Positions 58,201-64,000 of a stretch of 64,000 nt of DNA are shown here, piece after piece. This DNA comes from Eutypella sp. D-1. Lineage: Eukaryota; Ascomycota; Sordariomycetes; Xylariales; Diatrypaceae. The DNA lies in the NCBI GenBank assembly GCA_023313575.1, contig JAJTTP010000001.1, positions 3,534,001 through 3,598,000 of the forward strand. Direction: 5' to 3'. Each line of letters begins with the position of its first letter. Positions within the stretch are counted from its first letter, which is position 1. The position numbers were made by a program, and so were the translations under genes. The notes beneath the pieces were generated by a model. That model was not told the DNA's origin and searched no databases. It saw only the letters and a program-made list of their open reading frames with translations.

Positions 58201-59714
58201 AACTGCACATCCTCGAAGACGATGTCGTCCATAGGTGAGATATCTGGCTCTTTCAGCTCGCCGCGTTTTGGTTGAGGTGCATCGATGACGGTGAAGAACT
58301 CGCAGCCGGCAACCGTAGCTTTCCCGATCGCAACTAGGGGAGTAGATACTCGCTCCAAGGACATTACCATTATCATAACAGACATCAGCACAATGATGAT
58401 GGTGCCCACGTTGTCAACCCGTCCTTCGATGAAGGATTTTGTGCCGTACCAGAATGCCAGCGCAAAGGCAGCGTACATGGAAAAGAACATAAGACCAAAC
58501 TGTATCGCAAACAGGGGTGCTGTTCTCTGGCCGTGTTTCCTAGCAGCATCAGCCCACTTACCAAAGCGCTGGGCCATCTGGCTCTCAGCGCCACAGGCAG
58601 CGATCATCCGGATGGCTGCGAAAGATTCGTTGGCAACGGAGGACGCCTTGGTTTCCGCCTTGGTCATTTTTTCAGTACCCTTGAGGATGAGCGGGAGTAA
58701 GATGCTAACCACCAAGAGAATAAAGAGGATGGTGGAGCAGGTCACGAGAGTCAGAGCCCAGTTATACGTGAAGGCGATGACAGCGGCTGCGATAACGGTG
58801 GCCATATACTCGACAAATATTCCCAGCTTCTCGGATATGCCTAGTTGTAAAGTGTTGGCTGTCGTCGTGATAGTACCCGCCGCGGCGCCCGGGGCCATCG
58901 AGTCAAGGACATGGATCGACTGGCCGAACAGACACCGTAAGTAGTGAAGTCGAATAGCCGCGGACATACGAATTCCGATCATTCGGTATGCGAACTACAC
59001 ATAGAGGGTAAGCATCCCGTGTTAAAACAGTGACAAAATAAAATACCTTGTTAATGTAGGTCAGAATAAATCTAGCGAGAAATAGTAGAAAGAGATATAG
59101 CCTATGGTAGAAGTTTTAGCCTCAAGTTCGTCACACATTTTGAGTATCAAACTTACGATAGTCTATCACTTTCTTTGTGGAACTCTTCTCGAGTTGCCGT
59201 GGGAGGTTCACTGAAGTAACCGGTGAAGCTACCCACGAAGGAGCCTATGGAATAGTGAGCCAAGAGAAGTCTTCGCCTAATCGAGGTGGGTGGGCGTTTC
59301 TCACCGAAAACAATATTCATCAAAGGGAGGGTCTTTGGTGGGCGTGGCGGTAGTTAGTTGCTGAGCAGGGTCTTGGGGAAAGGGGATGTTGGACATACGA
59401 CGCCTGAACCGGCGGCTGCCAGGGCGGCAACAATCATCAAGGGGATATCCCATCCTCTGGCATAGGAGAAGATTCTCTAGTCGCGTAGTCAGCATCAATG
59501 AATGGAGGGTAGAAAGAAGAATTTGAGCGCGAAGTCGAAGGAGACCAACCGTGTAGTCCTTGAATGTGGCTTCTCTCTCTGGTCGGGCGGTTTTGTCTTG
59601 ATGCGTTTTCTCTTCGGTCTGGTCAGCATTGATAGTCGTACCCGAAGCACTCGTGGTGCCATTCTGGGCCTTCTCGGGACCCATGGTGCCCGATTCTGGC
59701 TTAACGTTGTCCAT
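55251..59714 (-). CDS. full-length ABCB-type multidrug exporter (P-glycoprotein-like)
   Basis: Eight exons, 59714-59550, 59476-59399, 59332-59305, 59244-59157, 59101-59047, 58994-57089, 57026-55372 and 55277-55251, join in phase to 1,333 residues. It is an ATP-driven efflux pump of the TMD1-NBD1-TMD2-NBD2 type. NBD1 has Walker A GPSGSGKST (431-439), LSGGQRQRIS, Walker B ILILDEATSAID and the IAHRLSTI switch. NBD2 has Walker A GASGCGKTS (about 1125), LSGGQKQRIA, ILLLDEATSSLD and VAHRLATV. Both sites look catalytically complete. Between Walker A and the Q-loop of NBD1 sits a charged Lys/Glu/Asp-rich insert (about 455-500). The donor of intron 1 is GTTGGT, weaker than the others. The last exon adds only CQSQALDR. 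Family members export drugs, toxins or lipophilic peptides; the substrate is not predictable and no biosynthetic cluster adjoins it. Confidence 0.94.
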
Positions 59715-61815
59715 GGCAAATGGAATCTATGGTGAGTAAAAGAAGTCGATTCTATTATCGCATGGTGATGGAAATGTTTAGGGAATGCAGTGCGCATGAA
59801 ATAGTGAGTGAGTGAGACAGGACGGGAAAGAGTAGACTTTGAGGTCTAAGTCGAGCTACGTAAGAATCACCCGCTCTGACGAAAACAATTTACGTATATG
59901 TATATAAAGATATATATAGATATATGGAAAACCCTACCGCTACAAACAATATCCTGTACATGTAGTTGCCTGGTTCGGCAAGGATCTTGGCAATCATCTA
60001 CGTAGGAATCGAGGCTGACAGGATGCCGATACGCGTATTCGTGATAGTGGTAGCGATATACCAAATAAGCCAGTATAATAACTACATAGGTACATAGCGT
60101 ACCTAGCACCTAGGTACCAAATTATGATTCAGGTACCAAGCATTCTCCATAGTCTTTAGGGGCACCTACCTTGGGAGCGATCTTACGTAGGCCAACCAGT
60201 ATAATAAGGCTTCCATATTTCGTACTAGTAGAGAAAAAAAAGTAGGCAGTAGTTTAGCCTAACGTTGCAGCTGAGAGTATTCAAGTATCTGTTTAACCAA
60301 GAGCTGAAACTCCAATAGAATTGCTGGCCAACAAAATCTCATATCTGATTGGTCTATCGCATTCTCAATTGTACGAGGTGGGTCCCGTCTTATATGTAGA
60401 TCCCGGGATCTCGGATACATAACTTTAAGGATGATCTAATAACATTTCAGTTACATCTTTGGGTACCTAGATAGTGAGTGGTTACTTCATGCGGAATATA
60501 ATATGGAAGGGTCAAGAGGGTCATCAGGACCTCCAGGGGAACAAGGGAATAGTCCCTATATCCATATGCATAGGACAAAGCCTTCCAGTGAATTCTAATC
60601 GGTACTTTCCTCTAGACTCTGGACCCATACCAGCTGCACTGTAACCATGGAAGACGCTAGTCCGCAATAGGTTAGTATGGAGTTGGCAAAAATGGGCAAT
60701 TAAATCCCCAGTACGGAGTAGAAGCTAGGTCGCCAGCCCGCATACAACTTTGCCTCCCGTCTTACCAAACTACTAATACCCAACTTTTAGAAGCATGAAG
60801 CATATGGTTATAATCCAGGGTCTTCAAGTCAGGCAGCGGGTATGCCAAATTGCAAATCATTCCAACGTTTGACATGTACCAAAGGCTGCAAGACCTTTTT
60901 TTCTTTCTCACCGGAATACTTATGACCTACATATGATTTACACATGACCGACACATATGTGTTTGCATGTTACCTCAGATATGCGACACATTGCCCCCGA
61001 AACAAGAACTAGTTTATTGCCATCTATAAAAATAGTTCAGCCGACATTAGAACGGCCGGTAATAAAGCAGAAAGCATAAAAATCCGTTTTGAAAGACAAA
61101 GTATGGTAAAGAGAAGATGATTATCTGTCACGTGCAACTGGCAGGAGGTAAGAAATCCCTACCACCTATTGCGCCTTTGCAGCCCTCGATCGTTAAAAGT
61201 ATTATCAAAACATAATTACTGAGGGCAATCCAATCTGCCTTACCTACGAATTCCCATACCGACGGGTTTACCTAGCCCAGGATAGCGCGTGAATACCAAA
61301 GCAACATATTTCCTCAGTAGCCCGCGCGAGGTAACATCATTCTCATCTTGTACCGGCTCTAGCCCCGATGGCCTCGACCTGACCGCAAGGAGTCATTAGC
61401 CACACAGTCAGTCAGGGGATTCTTCTGCCATAAGCGACCTAATGCAAGTAGTTAGCATTCATGGCACGTAAGCGAGGTGCCACTCGAGGCTAAAAATCCC
61501 TAGACTACAATACCTAGATTGCTGGAGGCAGCTAGATAAACAACAAGTTAGCCAACCCCTATTTTTACGGGTTGCGGGATGCGGATGCCAAGTCGTACAT
61601 CGGGATGACGGGTCGTGCGCCAGCACCGAGACGTTCCACCTCGCCGCCCACCCCGTCTCCGAGGCGTGGCTTGGCGGCCCCTAACATGGAACATGGAGTG
61701 AGTCATGAACTATTAGATGTGTACATAGGAGTCAAGAGTTTGGGAGTGAGAGACACTGCCTTTGTTTAAGACATTCTTCCCTCCTTCTTAGACGCCACGT
61801 ACGTAGGTAGATAAG

Positions 61816-61896
61816 CAGGCCCTTGACACCGAAATTGGAACATAGGCAGTGGTGGGTAGGTAGTGATAGTGTTCCAATTTCGGTGTCAAGGACCTG
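61816..61896. repeat. long hairpin: 27-bp inverted repeat, 27-base loop
   Basis: Arms 61816-61842 and 61870-61896 pair at 26 of 27 positions. The inner 22 pairs (61821-61842 with 61870-61891) are perfect; a single mismatch at 61820/61892 is followed by four further pairs. The loop is GT-rich (61843-61869). It lies far from both flanking genes. Candidates are a small-RNA precursor, a small foldback transposon, or a regulatory structure. Confidence 0.9.
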
Positions 61897-62110
61897 ATAA
61901 GGTCTTTTCGAGTCGTGGGGTAAGTATGCGCATAGTGTTAAAGTTGGTTGCCTAGGCATCTCATCCTCAGGGTTTCGTAATAAAGTGATAGACAGTGACA
62001 TCTCTTCCTATTCAGGCCCCACGCATGCCACGTTCCTCATGGCGGCGCTCAGTCATGCAGCCGCGAATTTTGATATATATTCGAGCACCTAAGGCTAGCC
62101 GATCTGCGCA

Positions 62111-62152
62111 AGACACTGTCGTCGTCGATACGCGTATTTGCGATAGTGTCTG
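62111..62152. repeat. imperfect hairpin
   Basis: AGACACTGTCG and CGATAGTGTCT form an 11-bp stem with one G-T type mismatch, around a loop of about 20 bases that includes GATACGCGTAT. The loop and 3' arm resemble 60028-60050 (20 of 23 bases the same). Confidence 0.6.
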
Positions 62153-63058
62153 TGCAGGCACCCCCCGTGATAGGTAATAATGTGGAGCTCGAATCCCCCT
62201 GACCTTCTTTCCACGCTTGACGTAACTCGCTCTATTCCCCCCTTTCATCCAGCCTTCTATCTACTCTTCTCCATTCCATTAGTGATCTCTACTCTATATC
62301 GTTTCATTATCTACATCTCATTTATCTTGTATGTATCCCACCCGTGCAATGGGTATCCGACTAGGAACCGGATACTCTGCAAAGCAGCACGCGCGAGCCA
62401 CGGCCCTCGGGGGTGGTACGATGTAAAAAGGGATCGGAGAAGGGTGGGATGGGGCTGGAATTGGAAATCTAGACCGCCACCCCTCCAGACTTATCCCCCC
62501 CCCTCCTCCTCGCGCGCCGCACTTAGAGAAATTCACTTTGCTCTCTCATATATGTAGCGGTCGGCCTTTTACTGAAGGACCAACTAGGGTTCAGCTCGGT
62601 GAGATATTCGCTGTGCTACATATCAATCTGAAAGGACCGCTCACTCCACCAAACCGCGAACCTCGTCATGAAGGCCGTGAACGTAGCTGAGAAAAGGATG
62701 CACATAATTGTTGCGGAGAAGATCACATTCCATTGTTTCATCTTGGGGCTACATCTTGAAGCTATAGGATACAAGGCTATCATCCCAAATCCTTGGTCGG
62801 TAGACTATATTGCTCCTTTGTAACTTTGAGAGATATCATAATCAATCTATCCTCCAAGATCTTCGTAGCCCTTGAGTTGGAGGCTTGCCCGCACCCGAAC
62901 TCGTGATGCTCCCGGGTATCTACACCTGCAATTTCTCGATTTCCCAACCCCATTTTACCCTCAGCTGTACACAGACAGGTTAGCCATGTGTGGGCGCCTA
63001 GTTAAAGTCGTTCGAGGGCTGTCTAACGTGTGTGGTGTGCATAATCGCTGTTGTTGAC

Positions 63059-64000
63059 TTACAACTTGTTGGGAGCGGTCGCAGGTGTAGTGGGCCACTG
63101 GTAGCCCGTGGCATCGCTAAACTTATATCCGTACGACGACGTAAAGTCGTCTAGGACTGCGGGACCACGAGAGCCTATAAGAACGGGTCAGTCATTAAGT
63201 CCCAAGTAAACAGGACAAACGCTGTTGACAAACCATAGGGGTAGTCCATAGGAACAATCTCCTTGTTGTCGTCCAGGTAGTGCAACAGCGGCGTGAAGAT
63301 CCTCCAGCTAGCGTCGAGCTCGTCGTCACGGACAAAGTTAGAGTGGTCACCTCTTAGTGCATCGAGGACAAGTGATTCGTAGGCCTCGGGGATCTTCAGG
63401 TCTGAGAAACGTCTCCGGTAAGTTAGATCGAGTTCCGTTACGACCGTCTGCATGCTGAGACCTGGCAGTTTTGAGTTCATCTTGATGTAGACACTCTCGT
63501 TTGGCTGGATGCGCATGACGAGCTCGTTCCTTGGGATGTCCTTGAAGATACCGCTAGTAACGTCCTTGAACTGAATTCGAATCTCCGTCTTCTGCTCATT
63601 CAGAGCCTTGCCCGCCTTCATGATGAAAGGGACGCCATCCCATCTCTCGTTCTTGATGTATGCGACTAGAGCGCAGAATGTAGGACATCTCGAGTCCTTG
63701 GGGACGGTGTCGTCCTCCTTGTAAGAGGGCTTGCTGCCGTCAAGCGACTTGCCGTACTGGCCAATGATGACGTTCTTAGGCTCGATTGCCGGCATACCAC
63801 GAAGCACTCGCACCTTCTCGTCTCTGATGTCTTCGGCCGAAAAGGAGATGGGCCTTTCCATGGTCAAGAGCGTGAGGACCTGGAGCAAGTGGTTCTGCAT
63901 GACGTCTCTGATAATACCAAACTCGTCGAAGTATCCACCACGTCCCTCGGTTCCAAATGGCTCCTTGAAGGTAATCTGGACATTGTCTATGTGATGCCGG
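63059..64000 (-). CDS. zwf1: glucose-6-phosphate 1-dehydrogenase, 3' part
   Basis: The gene runs off the window end. Visible exons are 64000-63234 and 63174-63059, joined by a 59-nt intron (GTTTGT to ATAG). The first enzyme of the oxidative pentose phosphate pathway, it makes NADPH and 6-phosphogluconolactone in the cytosol. The partial protein (294 residues) starts within the conserved core, NVQITFKEPFGTEGRGGYFDEFGIIRDV, followed by MQNHLLQVLTLLTMERP, then MKAGKALNEQKTEIRIQFK and the C-terminal YEDLILD-like YESLVLDALRGDHSNFVR. The end SYGYKFSDATGYQWPTTP fits the fungal enzyme. The NADP-binding loop and the RIDHYLGKE active-site block lie outside the window. No break is seen in what is present. 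Confidence 0.95.

Larger units (their letters stand above)
59715..63058. other. 3.3-kb intergenic region with hairpins
   Basis: No gene is supported. It contains the ABC exporter promoter, AT-rich DNA at about 60.1-61.1 kb, CCTAGG-type palindromes near 60.1 kb, a strong inverted repeat near 61.85 kb and a weaker one near 62.13 kb. A frame of 125 codons from an ATG at 62180 ends in low-complexity sequence and is not called. Confidence 0.6.

Noticed and set aside
55251..59714. ABC exporter as the transport gene of a secondary-metabolite cluster
   Set aside because: No polyketide, peptide or terpene synthase lies within the window; neighbours are a GH71 enzyme and glucose-6-phosphate dehydrogenase.

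Overview
This window is nuclear DNA of a filamentous ascomycete (Pezizomycotina, most likely Sordariomycetes). The case rests on short 50-165 nt introns with GT..AG ends, GC-rich coding exons, and recognisable fungal versions of tricalbin, PAM17, UBA4, SLX9, a NEDD8 protease, an MFS sugar porter, a P-glycoprotein-type ABC exporter and glucose-6-phosphate dehydrogenase. The class-level placement is inference. I assembled 14 intact or window-truncated protein genes, splicing by eye with every intron phase checked, plus one clear pseudogene. Open frames that lack an ATG start were trimmed to the first plausible ATG.

Layout. Positions 1-14,860 are a gene desert: short unrelated frames, simple repeats and an AT-rich patch (about 11.4-12.6 kb) that may be a decayed transposon. 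From 14.86 to 16.84 kb lies a secreted GH32 fructosidase with a TATA box and carbon-repressor-type sites. A second empty stretch (16.8-21.8 kb) precedes a 1,524-residue tricalbin (ER-plasma membrane tether), which converges on an eight-exon sugar transporter. Next come a SprT-like metalloprotease, a decayed 2EXR-domain gene, and a secreted GH2 exo-beta-D-glucosaminidase. A compact housekeeping block follows: PAM17, UBA4 and SLX9, the last two sharing a 411-bp divergent promoter. An F-box gene and a NEDD8-type protease flank a 2.7-kb divergent gap. Then come a membrane protein with a luciferase-like domain, a secreted GH71 alpha-1,3-glucanase, the full-length ABC exporter, a 3.3-kb gap holding a strong hairpin, and the 3' part of glucose-6-phosphate dehydrogenase, cut by the window end.

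How the genes relate. Three secreted carbohydrases (fructan/sucrose, chitosan oligomers, alpha-1,3-glucan) and a sugar porter share the window with housekeeping genes. They are dispersed, on both strands, with no shared promoter and no local regulator, so I do not call a gene cluster. No biosynthetic cluster, CRISPR array, rRNA or convincing tRNA was seen. I found no clearly undescribed system. The best leads are the 26-of-27 base-pair hairpin near 61.8 kb, the dispersed exact palindrome GTACCTAGGTAC, the datable 2EXR pseudogene, a start codon isolated in its own 3-nt coding exon, and a charged insert inside the first ATPase domain of the ABC exporter.
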